A DNA stretch of 64,000 bases from Nitrospirillum sp034653355 (GTDB taxonomy: Bacteria > Pseudomonadota > Alphaproteobacteria > Azospirillales > Azospirillaceae): the NCBI RefSeq assembly GCF_034653355.1, contig NZ_JAYEER010000003.1:1488001-1552000 (forward strand), given 5' to 3'. Shown here piece after piece: positions 9,277 to 18,241 of this stretch (position 1 is its first letter; the number at the start of each line of letters is the position of its first letter). The notes under the pieces are model-generated. The model was not told where the DNA came from. It saw only the letters and a list, made by a program, of their open reading frames with translations, and did no database searches. Both the position numbers and the translations under genes were made by a program.

Positions 9277-10044
9277 TCAGGCCGCCTTGGTCGGGCAGGC
9301 CACCGATTCCAGCGGGGCGTCCCGCCACTGGCGCCGCCAGGTGCTGGGGCTGAGGCCCACGACGCGGCGGAACAGCTTGGAAAAATGGGCCTGGTCGCAC
9401 AGGCCGCAGGCCAGCGCGATCTGGCACAGCGGTTCCGGCGTGGTCAGCATCAGGTGCTGCGCCTGCTGGATGCGGCGCTGCACGACATAAGTGTGCGGCG
9501 GCACGCCGAAGCTGCTCTTGAACGCGCGGGAAAAGTAGCGGGTGCTGAGCCGCGTGACGTTGGCGCAATCGTCCATGCGGATGGTGCCGGCCAGGTTGGC
9601 GTCGATGTGACTGATGACCCGTCGGATCTGCCAGGGCGCCAGGCCGCCGCGCAAGGTCTCGGCCGTCTTTGGTGGCGACGGGGTGACAGGTGGGTGGCCT
9701 TCCGCCCTCGGGCGGGAAGAGGGGCCGGTCCCATCCACCTGGATGGCGGCGGCCCCGCCTCTCAGGAAGGCGGCGGCGCGGGCGATGCAGGCGCGGGCCG
9801 CGTCGCGATCGCTGTCCAGGATGTCGCCGGCGTCATCCAGCAACTTCACCACCATGGCGGCGATCCACCCGCTGTCGGTGGCGACCGGCGTTTCGATGTT
9901 CCCTTGGCTTGCGTCCATCATGGCTGCCCCCGTCATGGGTGCCCCCGCTTCAGGCGGAAGACCGTTCTTGCGATGGGGGAAGTCTGCCGCTGGCCCGCCG
10001 TGATGGCGAATTAAGCGCTGTAATTTGTTGTAAGTTGCCGTCAA
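9277..10044 (-). CDS. AraC family transcriptional regulator
   Basis: The C-terminal ~110 residues are a typical AraC/XylS DNA-binding domain: RVISHIDANLAGTIRMDDCA, then STRYFSRAFKSSFGVPPHTYV and QIALACGLCDQAHFSKLFRR ending GLSPSTWRRQ. The N-terminal ~120 residues have no clear domain and include a run of alanines and acidic residues. The start is uncertain: 10044 gives 255 aa, while ATGs at 9936 and 9921 give shorter forms that drop a poorly conserved tail. It is divergent from the large STAND regulator. The intergenic region between them contains a perfect palindrome that either protein could bind. Confidence 0.85.
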   Translation of the reverse strand: MTATYNKLQRLIRHHGGPAADFPHRKNGLPPEAGAPMTGAAMMDASQGNIETPVATDSGWIAAMVVKLLDDAGDILDSDRDAARACIARAAAFLRGGAAAIQVDGTGPSSRPRAEGHPPVTPSPPKTAETLRGGLAPWQIRRVISHIDANLAGTIRMDDCANVTRLSTRYFSRAFKSSFGVPPHTYVVQRRIQQAQHLMLTTPEPLCQIALACGLCDQAHFSKLFRRVVGLSPSTWRRQWRDAPLESVACPTKAA

Positions 10045-10431
10045 TGCGCACCCAATTCAGTAACGAAAGGGACATGGACATGACGCAGATAGGCAAAAAC
10101 TGCGGGATTTTTTAAAATCCCGCTGTCTCGTTGGGGTATTGCCTCTTGGAGGATTGCCGACCGCGATCTCATGCGCGAGCATCATTTCGTTGCGCTGGTG
10201 GCGGCCGGCGGGCGTTCCATCAGCCGTCTCTCGCGGATATGCCGGTATATCTGGGCGGTTCCGCCTGTTGTTCCGGTCCCTCTGGGCATTTCTGTCCGCA
10301 AGGGGGCGCTTGGCGGGTTTCATTGGGGCTGAGGCGGTGAAAAGCGGAGTGCCGGCAGATTTCACTATTTGCTCGGGGGCGCTTGGACGCGGCTCCTTGC
10401 GGAAAGGGGGCGGGACCGTGGGGGGCATGGC
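10045..10431. other. Divergent intergenic region between two regulators
   Basis: About 390 bases between the AraC gene and the STAND regulator. Short frames here have no recognisable features and poor ribosome sites. The most notable element is the 22-bp palindrome at 10102-10123. Promoters for both flanking genes are expected here. Confidence 0.5.
10102..10123. repeat. Perfect 22-bp palindrome, candidate operator
   Basis: Arms GCGGGATTTT and AAAATCCCGC match perfectly around a TT centre. It lies in the region between two divergently transcribed regulators. It lacks the T-run placement of a terminator on either strand, so a protein-binding site is the more likely reading. Confidence 0.55.
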
Positions 10432-13400
10432 ATGACCGATAGGACGGTTGGTTCAGGCTCCGAACGGTTGCTCGCGTTCGGTCCTTTCCGCCTTTTGCCG
10501 GGTCGCAAGATCCTGCTGGACGGTGATGCGCCCCTGCGCCTGGGAAGCAGGGCCCTGGACATTCTGATCGTGCTGGTGGATCGCGCCGGGCAGGTGGTGG
10601 CCAAGGACGACCTGGTGGCCAGTGTCTGGCCCGACACCTTTGTCGACGACGCCAACCTGCGGGTCAACATCGCCGCCCTGCGCAAGGCCTTGGGCGAGGG
10701 GCGGGACGGCGCCCGCTACATCGCCAATGTTCCCGGCCGGGGTTATTGTTTCGTGGCGCCGGTGATCCGCTCCGACACGGTGGCCGAACCGGCGGCCTTG
10801 GCGCCGCCGCCCGCGCCAAGCGGCGCGGGGGCGGTGATGGCGGCCCACAACCTGCCCGTGCGACTGACCCGCGTCGTGGGGCGCGAGGCCCTTATCCAGA
10901 CCCTGTCCGAACAGTTGCCTGCCCGCCGTTTCATCACCCTCGTCGGGCCGGGTGGCATCGGCAAGACGACCGTGGCGCTGGCCCTGGCGGAGGCGGCCGC
11001 GGCCGGGTACGCCGACGGCGTGCGCTTCGTGGATTTCGCGCCGGTGACGGACGCCACCCTGGGCGACGCCACCTTGGCGGCCAGCGTGCTGGCCGGGGCC
11101 CTGGGCGTCTCCGTCGATTCCATCGCCGACCTGGGCGCCATCCTACAGGACAAGAACCTGCTGCTGATCCTGGACAATTGCGAGCATGTGGTGGGGACGG
11201 CGGCGGTGTTGGCCGAGACCGTGCTGCGGGGCGCCTCCGGCGTCCACATCCTGGCCACCAGCCGCGAGCCGTTGCGCGCCGAAGGGGAATGGGTGCAGCG
11301 CCTGGCCTCGCTGGAAACGCCGCCGGTGACGGCGTCCGCCGATGCCGCCCAGGCCTTGGGTTATTCCGCCGTGGCCCTGTTCGTGGAACGGGCGACGGCC
11401 TGTGTCGACACCTTCACCTTCGGCGACGCCGAAGTGCCGCTGGTGGCCGAGATTTGCCGGGGCCTGGACGGCATTCCCCTGGCCATCGAATTGGCCGCCG
11501 CGCGCCTGGACCTGTTTGGACTGCGCGGCCTGGCCGCCCGTCTGAACGACCGCTTCGCCCTGCTGGTGCGGGGCCGGCGCACCGCCTTGCCCCGGCACCA
11601 GACCCTGCGCGCCATGCTGGACTGGAGCTATGAGTTGCTACCCTCGGCGGAGCGGGCGGTGCTGCATCGCCTGGCGGTGTTCGCCGGCGGATTCACCATG
11701 GAATCCGCGGCGACCGTGGCCGGGGACACCCTGCTGAGACAGACCGACATCCTGGTGGCGTTGTCGAACCTGGTGGCCAAATCACTTTTGATCGCGGATG
11801 TTAGCGGTAACTATGTCCACTACAAGTTGCTGGACATGACACGGGCCTATGCCCTGGAAAAACTGACGGAAAGCGGGGATCTGCCGCGCCTGCTGCGCCG
11901 GCATGCGGAATGCCACCGCGACCTGCTGGTGCGGGCGGAACAGGAATGGGACCGTCGCCCCACAGGGGAATGGCTGGATGTCTATGGCCGTCAGATTGAC
12001 AACCTGCGCGCCGCCCTCATCTGGGCCTTCGGCCCGGACGGGGATGCCAGCCTGGGCCTGTCCCTTACCGCCGCGGCCGTGCCGCTGTGGATGCAGCTGT
12101 CGCTGATGAACGAATGCCGTGAGGCGGTGCGCCGCGCGCTGGATGTGGCGGCGCCGTCGCTGTCGGCGGAACTGGTGCCCGGGCCGGATGCCGAACGGGT
12201 GCTGCGCTTGCTGTCGGCGCTGGGATTGTCGCTGATCTACACCAAGGGGCCGGCGCCGGAGATCCGCGCGGTGCTGGGCCAGGCGCTCACGCTGGCGCGC
12301 CATCTGGACAATGTCGACTATCAGCTGCGCGCCCTGTGGGGCCTGTATGTCGAAATCTTCAACGAAGGCCGCTACAGCCAGGCGCTGGAGATTTCGGAGC
12401 AGTTCCGCGCCGTGGCGGTGCGGTCTGCCGACCCGGTGGATCTCATGGCCGCCGACCGCCTGCGTGGTTTCGCCCTGCACCTGATCGGCGACCATGCCGC
12501 CGGCCGGCGCTATATCGAGGACGGGTTGCGCCGCTACGTCCGCCCCGACCATCGCGGCCACCTGGTGCGCTACCAGTACGACCAGCGGGTGGCGGCCTGC
12601 GTGCCCCTGTCCGTCATCCTGTGGATCCAGGGTTTTCCCGACCAGGCGGCGGCCATGGTGGCCATGGCGGTGGAGGAAGGGCAACTGGTGGGTCATGTCC
12701 TGACGCTGGGCTACGCCCTGGCCACCGCCGCCTGCCAGGTGTCCCTGCTGGTGGGTGACCTGGCGGCCGCCGACCGCTACGTCGGCATGCTGCAGGATCA
12801 AGCCGCGCGGCATGGCCTGGGCCCGTGGGGGGTGCTGGGACGGTATTTCAAGCATCGCCTGCAGGTGGCGCGGGGGGAGAGCGCGCCGGGCCTGGCCGGT
12901 ATGCGCGCCGCGATCGGGGAACTCGAAGCCATAAACTTCGCCCTGCGCTACATCGGTTATCTGGGCGAATGGGCGGAGGCGCTGGGCCAAGACGGCCAGG
13001 CGCGCGAGGGGTTGGAGGTCATCGGCCAGGCGCTGGCCCGGTCCGAGACCCGCGGCATCCGCTGGGTCATGCCGGAACTGCTGCGCGTCAAGGGTGAGCT
13101 GTTGCTGCGGGGGGACGCCTCCGGCATCGCGCGGGCGGGGGCCGCGCAGGCGGCGGAGGTCCACTTCCAAGACGCGCTGGCCTGGGCGCGGCGGCAGGAG
13201 GCCCTGTCCTGGGAGTTGCGCGCCGCCCTCAGTCTGGCGCGCCTGTGGCGCAGCCAGGGCCGGGTCGCCGACGCCCACGCGCTGGTGCAGGGCGTCTATG
13301 GCCGTTTCACCGAGGGCTTCATGACCGCCGACCTGTCGGCCGCCCGCGACCTGATGGTGACCCTGGTGCAGGACATGGCCTGTCCGCTGGTGTCCGGCCT

Positions 13401-13491
13401 GCTGGACGGCGCCATCGGTCCCGCGCGGCCGCCATCGGTTCGCGACGGGCGGGAGGGGGAGGTCATTCCCTTCCCCGGTGTGGCCTGCTAA
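10432..13491 (+). CDS. Winged-helix / STAND ATPase transcriptional regulator
   Basis: The start at 10432 follows a GGGGGG site and gives 1019 aa. Domain order: an OmpR/CadC-type winged helix (residues ~10-105; FGPFRLLPGRKILL, SRALDILIVLVDRAGQVV, NVPGRGYCFVAP); a STAND/NB-ARC-like ATPase (~150-480) with Walker A GPGGIGKTT, Walker B LLLILDNCEHV and a TSREPLR sensor; then a ~500-residue helical, TPR-like tail. Such proteins are signal-responsive activators in which ligand or partner binding to the tail triggers ATP-dependent assembly on DNA. No transmembrane segment is seen. It converges on an SDR gene; targets may include the divergent AraC gene or itself. The ligand is unknown. Confidence 0.88.
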   Translation: MTDRTVGSGSERLLAFGPFRLLPGRKILLDGDAPLRLGSRALDILIVLVDRAGQVVAKDDLVASVWPDTFVDDANLRVNIAALRKALGEGRDGARYIANVPGRGYCFVAPVIRSDTVAEPAALAPPPAPSGAGAVMAAHNLPVRLTRVVGREALIQTLSEQLPARRFITLVGPGGIGKTTVALALAEAAAAGYADGVRFVDFAPVTDATLGDATLAASVLAGALGVSVDSIADLGAILQDKNLLLILDNCEHVVGTAAVLAETVLRGASGVHILATSREPLRAEGEWVQRLASLETPPVTASADAAQALGYSAVALFVERATACVDTFTFGDAEVPLVAEICRGLDGIPLAIELAAARLDLFGLRGLAARLNDRFALLVRGRRTALPRHQTLRAMLDWSYELLPSAERAVLHRLAVFAGGFTMESAATVAGDTLLRQTDILVALSNLVAKSLLIADVSGNYVHYKLLDMTRAYALEKLTESGDLPRLLRRHAECHRDLLVRAEQEWDRRPTGEWLDVYGRQIDNLRAALIWAFGPDGDASLGLSLTAAAVPLWMQLSLMNECREAVRRALDVAAPSLSAELVPGPDAERVLRLLSALGLSLIYTKGPAPEIRAVLGQALTLARHLDNVDYQLRALWGLYVEIFNEGRYSQALEISEQFRAVAVRSADPVDLMAADRLRGFALHLIGDHAAGRRYIEDGLRRYVRPDHRGHLVRYQYDQRVAACVPLSVILWIQGFPDQAAAMVAMAVEEGQLVGHVLTLGYALATAACQVSLLVGDLAAADRYVGMLQDQAARHGLGPWGVLGRYFKHRLQVARGESAPGLAGMRAAIGELEAINFALRYIGYLGEWAEALGQDGQAREGLEVIGQALARSETRGIRWVMPELLRVKGELLLRGDASGIARAGAAQAAEVHFQDALAWARRQEALSWELRAALSLARLWRSQGRVADAHALVQGVYGRFTEGFMTADLSAARDLMVTLVQDMACPLVSGLLDGAIGPARPPSVRDGREGEVIPFPGVAC

Positions 13492-13518
13492 GTGGACCTG
13501 TGCGCGGCATCCGGGGCG

Positions 13519-14268
13519 TTAGGCCCCGTAACCCCCGTCTATGGTCAGGACGGAGCCTGTGACGAAAGAGGCGTCGGGGCTGGCCAGGAAGACGATGCCG
13601 GCCGCCACCTCCTCCGGCCGGCCATAGCGCCCGAGGGCGTTGATCGCGGCCTGCACGGGGGCGAAGGGCCCGTTGGCGGGGTTCAGGTCGGTGTCGATGG
13701 ATCCGGGCTGCACCACGTTCACGGTGATGCCCCGGGGGGCCAGGTCGCGGGCGGCTCCCTTGCAATAGCCGGCCACGGCCGCCTTGGCGGCGGTATAGTC
13801 GGCCAGGCCGGGGAACCCCACGCGGGCCGCCACACAGGCGCCCACCGTGATGATCCGGCCATCGTCCGCCAATACCCGCGATGCCGCCCGGATGGCGGTG
13901 ACCACCCCAGCCATGTTCACGGCGTACTGCCGGGTCAGCGCCTCGATATCGCTGTCAGGATCATCCACGTCGCCGGTGGCGAACATGCCGGCGTTGTTCA
14001 CCAGGATGTCCAGGCGGCCGAACTGGGCCACGACGCTACGCACCAGCCCTTCGACCTCGCGGGGATTGGCCTGGTCGACCCTGAAGGCGGCCGCGCGGGC
14101 GCCCACCGTCCGCATGTCGCGCACCACGGTGTCGGCCAGGGTGGACGAGGCCAGGTAGCTGATCGCCACGTCCGCCCCCTCGCTGGCCAAGGCTTTCGCG
14201 GTGGCGGCCCCGATGCCGCGCGAACCGCCGGTGACCAGGGCCACCTTGCCCGCCAATTTCTTCGTCAT
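13519..14268 (-). CDS. SDR family oxidoreductase
   Basis: This classical short-chain dehydrogenase has the cofactor motif TGGSRGIG near residue 14 and NNAG near 90. The active-site YTAAK follows an upstream VGA in place of the usual Ser-containing segment (GRIITVGACVAARVG), and the C-terminus is TGSVLTIDGGYGA. I chose the start at 14268, giving 249 aa, because this is the family's usual length and the residues upstream are not conserved; 14277 and 14316 are alternatives. It reduces or oxidises an alcohol/ketone with NAD(P). The catalytic serine of the S-Y-K triad is not obvious, so activity should be treated with some care. Confidence 0.85.
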   Translation of the reverse strand: MTKKLAGKVALVTGGSRGIGAATAKALASEGADVAISYLASSTLADTVVRDMRTVGARAAAFRVDQANPREVEGLVRSVVAQFGRLDILVNNAGMFATGDVDDPDSDIEALTRQYAVNMAGVVTAIRAASRVLADDGRIITVGACVAARVGFPGLADYTAAKAAVAGYCKGAARDLAPRGITVNVVQPGSIDTDLNPANGPFAPVQAAINALGRYGRPEEVAAGIVFLASPDASFVTGSVLTIDGGYGA

Positions 14269-14625
14269 GCCTGCCATTTCCGGGAATGAAGGGGGGCCGC
14301 GGAAGGTGCCCGTCATGGCGGGCTTTCCGGGATGTTCCTGTTTTCAGGATTGGGCCACGGAGGGGGGCCGACGGGACGGAACCGTTCCAGCAGGGGGCTT
14401 TCCTGGGATGGAAATCGGCTTCCATGGACACTGGGGCTCCCGTCGGTCAGGTCCCCGTCGGGGGCCGTTTTAAGGCGCAGGGTGCCGCTGTTCCGGCGCC
14501 GCCGATTGTACGATTCGCCCTCTATTTTGAAATTGCATGCGATATCACGCCTGCGGGCAGCTGGTTTTTTCGGCCCGCCCGGCGCTAAGGTTCCCGCCGG
14601 ATATCCAGGCACTACAGGGGGATGC

Positions 14626-15552
14626 ATGCGTGTGGCGATGATCGGTCTGGGCGATATCGCCCGCAAGGCCTACCTGCCGGTCCTGGGCGCGCGCGGCGAT
14701 GTCATCCTGTCGCTGATGTCCCGCGACGCGGACAAGGTGCGGGCCATCGCCGCCGACTGGCGCGTGGCCCACGCCTACAACGACCTTGACGCGCTGTTGC
14801 GCGATCGTCCGGACGCCGCCTTCGTCCATGCCGCGACATCGGCGCATGAGGAACTGGTGGCCCGCCTGCTGACGGCCGGCATCCCGACCTATGTCGACAA
14901 GCCCCTGGCCGATACCGCCGCCGCCTCGGAACGCCTGGTGGATCTGGCCGAGGCGCGCGGGATCAGCCTGATGGTGGGCTTCAACCGCCGCCATGCCCCG
15001 GCCTACGCCGCCCTGGCGGCGGCGCCGCGCGATCTCGTGCTGATGCAGAAGCATCGCGTGGACTTGGCCGACACTCCGCGCACGGTGGTGTTTGATGACT
15101 TCATCCACGTCGTGGACACGCTGCGCTTCCTGTTGCCGGCGCCGGTGCGGGACATGCGGGTGGATGCCCGCGTGCGGGACGGCCTGCTGCACCATGTGGT
15201 GCTGACCCTGGTGGGGGGCGACGGCGCCACGGCCTGCACCGCCATCGGCACCATGAACCGGGTGGCCGGCGTGAATGAAGAGGTGCTGGAGGTTTCCGGC
15301 CAGGGCCGCGATGGCCAGGCGGTCCGCCACCGTGTCGTCGATATGGCCGACATCTACATTGCCGAGGCCGGCACCCATACCAGCACCCGGCGGGGCGACT
15401 GGACGCCCGTGTCCGACCAGCGCGGCATCCGCCAGGCGGTGGATCATTTCCTGGGCGCCCTGCGCGCCGGTCGCGTCCTGAGCGCCCGCGACGCGTTGGA
15501 GACCCACCGCCTGTGCGAGACGGTGGTCCAGCAGGTTCAGACCGCCGGCTGA
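14626..15552 (+). CDS. Gfo/Idh/MocA family oxidoreductase
   Basis: The start at 14626 lies just behind a CAGGGGG site and directly opens the Rossmann fold (MRVAMIGLGDIARKAYLPVL), giving 308 aa. The family motif EKP appears as YVDKPLAD near residue 90, and GFNRRHAPAY matches the second conserved region. These enzymes oxidise or reduce sugars and related substrates with NAD(P). The protein is somewhat shorter than the ~340-aa norm. An open frame extends upstream to 14332 but lacks homology. Its 3' end overlaps the convergent DHA2 exporter by 16 bases. The substrate is unknown. Confidence 0.88.
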   Translation: MRVAMIGLGDIARKAYLPVLGARGDVILSLMSRDADKVRAIAADWRVAHAYNDLDALLRDRPDAAFVHAATSAHEELVARLLTAGIPTYVDKPLADTAAASERLVDLAEARGISLMVGFNRRHAPAYAALAAAPRDLVLMQKHRVDLADTPRTVVFDDFIHVVDTLRFLLPAPVRDMRVDARVRDGLLHHVVLTLVGGDGATACTAIGTMNRVAGVNEEVLEVSGQGRDGQAVRHRVVDMADIYIAEAGTHTSTRRGDWTPVSDQRGIRQAVDHFLGALRAGRVLSARDALETHRLCETVVQQVQTAG

Positions 15553-16943
15553 GGCTTCACCGTGAGGCGCAGGAAGCTGGCGACGCTGGCGGCCCCGGCG
15601 GCGAAGGCGCCCAGCCACAGGGCCAGCGTGGCGCCATAGGTCAGGTCGTGGTTGGCCAGCAGGCCGAAGCAGGCGGCCGTCAGGGCGGCCCCGGTCGATT
15701 GGCCCAGCAGGCGGGCGGTGGCGACGATGCCACTGGCCCCACCGCTGCGGTGCAGGGGCGCGCTGCTCATGATGGCCTTCAGGTTGGGGGACTGGAAAAA
15801 GCCGAAGCCGGCGCCGCAGACGCCCAGCCGCCAGGCGATGTCCAGACTGGACGGATGGGCCGGCATCAGCGCCACCAGCGCCATGCCCAGGCACAGCATG
15901 GCCAGACCCAGGCCGCCCAGGATGCCGGCGGGATAGCGGTCGGACAGCTTGCCGGCGATGGGGGCCATCACCGCCACCACCACCGACCAGGGCGTGATCA
16001 GCAGCCCCGTCTCCACCGCCGTCCGGCCCATGACCGACTGGAACAGGAAGGGCAGGGCGACGAAGGCCAGCCCTTGCGCGATGAAGGTGCAGACGGATGT
16101 CAGGGCCGACAGGGCGAAAACCCGGTTGCGGAACAGGTCGATGGCCAGCATGGGGGCGGGGTGGCCCTGCTGCCGGCGCAGCAGCAGGAAACCGCAGAGG
16201 GCGGCCCCCGCAAGCTCCGCCCCCACCTGCGGCCAGGACGCCGCGTGCGCCGCCTCGCCCATGCCCAGCACCAGCAGGGCGAACAGGCCGGCGGTCAGCA
16301 GTGCCGCCACGCCATCGAAACGGTGGCCCAGGGGTGGGATGGTGGGCAGGGTGATGGTGGCCAGGCCCAAGGCCAGCAGGCAGAAGGGCACGTTCACCAG
16401 GAACAGCCAGTGCCAGGTCGCCACCGACAGGATGGTGGAGGTGACGGTGGGCCCGATGGCGAAGGAGATGGCGACCGCCAGGGCGTTGCGGCCGAAGCCC
16501 CGGCCCATGATGCGGGCGGGATAGATGTGGCGGATCAGCGCGATGTTGACGCTCATGATGGCGGCCGCACCCAGGCCCTGCACCACGCGCGCCACCTCCA
16601 GCAGGGGCAGGGTGGGGGATAGCCCGCAGGCCAGCGACGACAGGGCGAACAGGGCCAGGCCCGCCAGGTAGACGCGCTTTTGCCCCAGCAGGTCGCCCAG
16701 CGAGGCCAGCGGCAGCACGGCGGCGGCCACCGCCAGCTGGTAGGCGTTCACCACCCAGACGGAATCGGCCGCCGTGGCCTGGAAATCGCCGGCGATGGTA
16801 GGCAGGGCGGTGTTGGCGATGGCCGTGTCCAATGTGGCCATGCCCACGGCCGTCAGGATGGCGGCCATGGCCCAGAACCGGGGCCGGTCGGGCAGGCCGT
16901 CAGTCTGCGTCGGCTTGGGGGTGTCCATCACGTCTGCGGTCAT
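15537..16943 (-). CDS. MFS transporter, DHA2 (EmrB/QacA) family
   Basis: This 468-aa inner-membrane drug:H+ antiporter has about 13-14 helices. Landmarks are TLDTAIANTALPTIAGDFQA in helix 1, VWVVNAYQLAVAA, LGDLLGQKRVYLAGL (the loop 2-3 motif), and ARVVQGLGAAAIMSVNIALI in helix 4. It probably exports toxic small molecules. There is no adjacent membrane fusion protein, so it likely works alone. An internal ATG at 16928 is a possible alternative start. It overlaps the convergent Gfo/Idh/MocA gene by 16 bases. It is one of two DHA2 genes in this window, the other being the EmrB near 20 kb. Confidence 0.88.
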   Translation of the reverse strand: MTADVMDTPKPTQTDGLPDRPRFWAMAAILTAVGMATLDTAIANTALPTIAGDFQATAADSVWVVNAYQLAVAAAVLPLASLGDLLGQKRVYLAGLALFALSSLACGLSPTLPLLEVARVVQGLGAAAIMSVNIALIRHIYPARIMGRGFGRNALAVAISFAIGPTVTSTILSVATWHWLFLVNVPFCLLALGLATITLPTIPPLGHRFDGVAALLTAGLFALLVLGMGEAAHAASWPQVGAELAGAALCGFLLLRRQQGHPAPMLAIDLFRNRVFALSALTSVCTFIAQGLAFVALPFLFQSVMGRTAVETGLLITPWSVVVAVMAPIAGKLSDRYPAGILGGLGLAMLCLGMALVALMPAHPSSLDIAWRLGVCGAGFGFFQSPNLKAIMSSAPLHRSGGASGIVATARLLGQSTGAALTAACFGLLANHDLTYGATLALWLGAFAAGAASVASFLRLTVKPQPAV

Positions 16944-17073
16944 CGGCCTATCCCAGGCTTCCGGTCATCGATCCGCTTCCGGGATAGTCGAAGTCGGCCC
17001 TGTCCAGGCGCGCCGAAAGCGCTGGCGTGCCATGCCGCCGCCCCAGCCAAGCCAGGGCGGCGGGCTTGAATGA

Positions 17074-17505
17074 TTAGACCTCGTAGGGGGATTCGGCACC
17101 GATCAGCATGACCTCCACGGCGGCCACGGCGGCCACGGCGTGGCCCACCAGACGGGGCTGAATCTGGGTGGGGAAGACCTCAGGCCCGATGATGCCGATG
17201 CCGATGGGCTTCATGAATTCCAATTGCATATTGACCAGGGCGTCGCTGACCGACTGGCCCATGACGCGGCCGTGCGCCGTCTCGCCATGCTCGATGATGC
17301 CCAGCACCACCACGGCGTCCACGTCGTCGCGCTGCAGCAGGCGTTTGGTGGCCAGCGGCTTCTCATAGGAGCCTGGCACGCGCACCACGGCGCGCAACGT
17401 CATGCCGCGTTCCTTGATGGCCCCGGCGGCGGCGGCCAGCATCGTCTCGCATTCGTTCTTATGGAAGGAGCCGACGACGATGGCGACTCCGCTTTTCTTG
17501 GGCAC
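17074..17505 (-). CDS. 6,7-dimethyl-8-ribityllumazine synthase-like protein (archaeal type)
   Basis: This 143-aa protein uses a GTG start at 17505 behind an AGGAG site nine bases away. It matches lumazine synthase: VVGSFHKNECETM at the N-terminus, RVPGSYEKPLATKRLL (substrate region), VLGIIEHGETAHGR holding the catalytic histidine, and QPRLVGHAV with the phosphate-binding arginine. From memory, the GETAH form and the C-terminal layout resemble the archaeal enzymes more than the usual bacterial GATTHYDYV form. Lumazine synthase makes the riboflavin precursor. No other rib genes are nearby, so this is an orphan, perhaps a second copy with a specialised role. Confidence 0.8.
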   Translation of the reverse strand: MPKKSGVAIVVGSFHKNECETMLAAAAGAIKERGMTLRAVVRVPGSYEKPLATKRLLQRDDVDAVVVLGIIEHGETAHGRVMGQSVSDALVNMQLEFMKPIGIGIIGPEVFPTQIQPRLVGHAVAAVAAVEVMLIGAESPYEV

Positions 17506-17612
17506 GGGATGCTACTCCTGAAAATAAGGCGTGACGCCGCGCGGCGCCATCACCCCCAATGTGAAGGCGGCCCACTATGGCGAAAAGAGCGCACGGCGGA
17601 AAGACATCGCCC

Positions 17613-18113
17613 TCAGCCTTCCGCACCCCACGTCCCCGGCCGGCGGAACACCACCACTTTGGTGGTCATCAGCTGTACCACCTCGCCCCGCTGGTTCCGC
17701 GTCTCGGTCCGCATGGTGATCATCCCCCGGTCGGGGCGGGAGCGGGAGGGCTTCACCTCCAGGATCTCGCAATGCGCCTGCAGGGTGTCGCCGGGCCGGG
17801 TGGGGGCGGGCCAGGTGATGTCGGCGCCGGCGCCGATGACCCCGCCCGCGATGGGCAGGCCGTCCACCATCAGCCGCATGGTGATGGCCGCGGTGTGCCA
17901 GCCGCTGGCCGCCAGCCCGCCGAAGAAGCTGCGGCTGGCCGCCCCCTCATCCAGGTGGAAGGGCTGGGGATCGAATTGTGCCGCGAAGGCCTTGATCGCA
18001 TCGGCATCCAGCGTCCGTGTGCCGGTCACATGCCGCTGACCGGGCTGCAGATCGTCCAGGTACAGCTTGGCCGTGTTGGCGTCGGGGGCGGGGTGGGTCG
18101 CCGTTTCGGGCAT
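17613..18113 (-). CDS. MaoC family (hot-dog fold) dehydratase
   Basis: The start at 18113 gives 166 aa, with a GGAG site about ten bases upstream. MaoC landmarks are DADAIKAFAAQFDPQPFHLD (the catalytic Asp/His segment), FFGGLAASGWHTAAITMRL and GADITWPAPTRPGDTL. These proteins hydrate or dehydrate enoyl-CoA thioesters. The gene is divergent from the HxlR regulator, and the space between them contains two matching operators, so HxlR probably controls it together with the efflux operon. An open frame extends upstream through the operators to 18230 but is not expected to be translated. Confidence 0.87.
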   Translation of the reverse strand: MPETATHPAPDANTAKLYLDDLQPGQRHVTGTRTLDADAIKAFAAQFDPQPFHLDEGAASRSFFGGLAASGWHTAAITMRLMVDGLPIAGGVIGAGADITWPAPTRPGDTLQAHCEILEVKPSRSRPDRGMITMRTETRNQRGEVVQLMTTKVVVFRRPGTWGAEG

Positions 18114-18161
18114 GGGTGGTTTGCTCCATTCGCAGGGGGGCGGTCCAGATCGATCGACTTT

Positions 18162-18184
18162 GTTACTTGCATCGTGAAAGTAAC
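18162..18184. promoter_or_regulatory. HxlR-type operator, copy 1
   Basis: A 23-bp inverted repeat with outer arms GTTACTT and AAGTAAC. It shares 18 of 23 positions, including the right half GAAAGTAAC, with copy 2, which starts exactly 42 bp away. The two lie between maoC-like and hxlR-like genes, as expected for an autoregulated divergent promoter. Confidence 0.65.
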
Positions 18185-18203
18185 TAGGTCTATATGGCGT
18201 CCT

Positions 18204-18226
18204 GTGGCTTTCATTATGAAAGTAAC
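18204..18226. promoter_or_regulatory. HxlR-type operator, copy 2
   Basis: A 23-bp site ending in the same half-site ATGAAAGTAAC as copy 1, with an inner palindrome CTTTCAT/ATGAAAG. It ends 15 bases before the chosen HxlR start, so a bound dimer would block the promoter or ribosome access of the regulator gene. Confidence 0.65.
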
Positions 18227-18241
18227 ACAAGGATGGCCCTC

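Noticed and set aside
11782..13278. Long open frame (498 codons) antisense to the STAND regulator
   Set aside because: Gln/Arg/His-rich translation without domains; the plus strand encodes a coherent TPR-like tail.
15513..16622. Gln/Gly-rich open frame opposite the DHA2 exporter
   Set aside because: No domain, composition typical of an antisense shadow, and the exporter motifs are clear on the minus strand.
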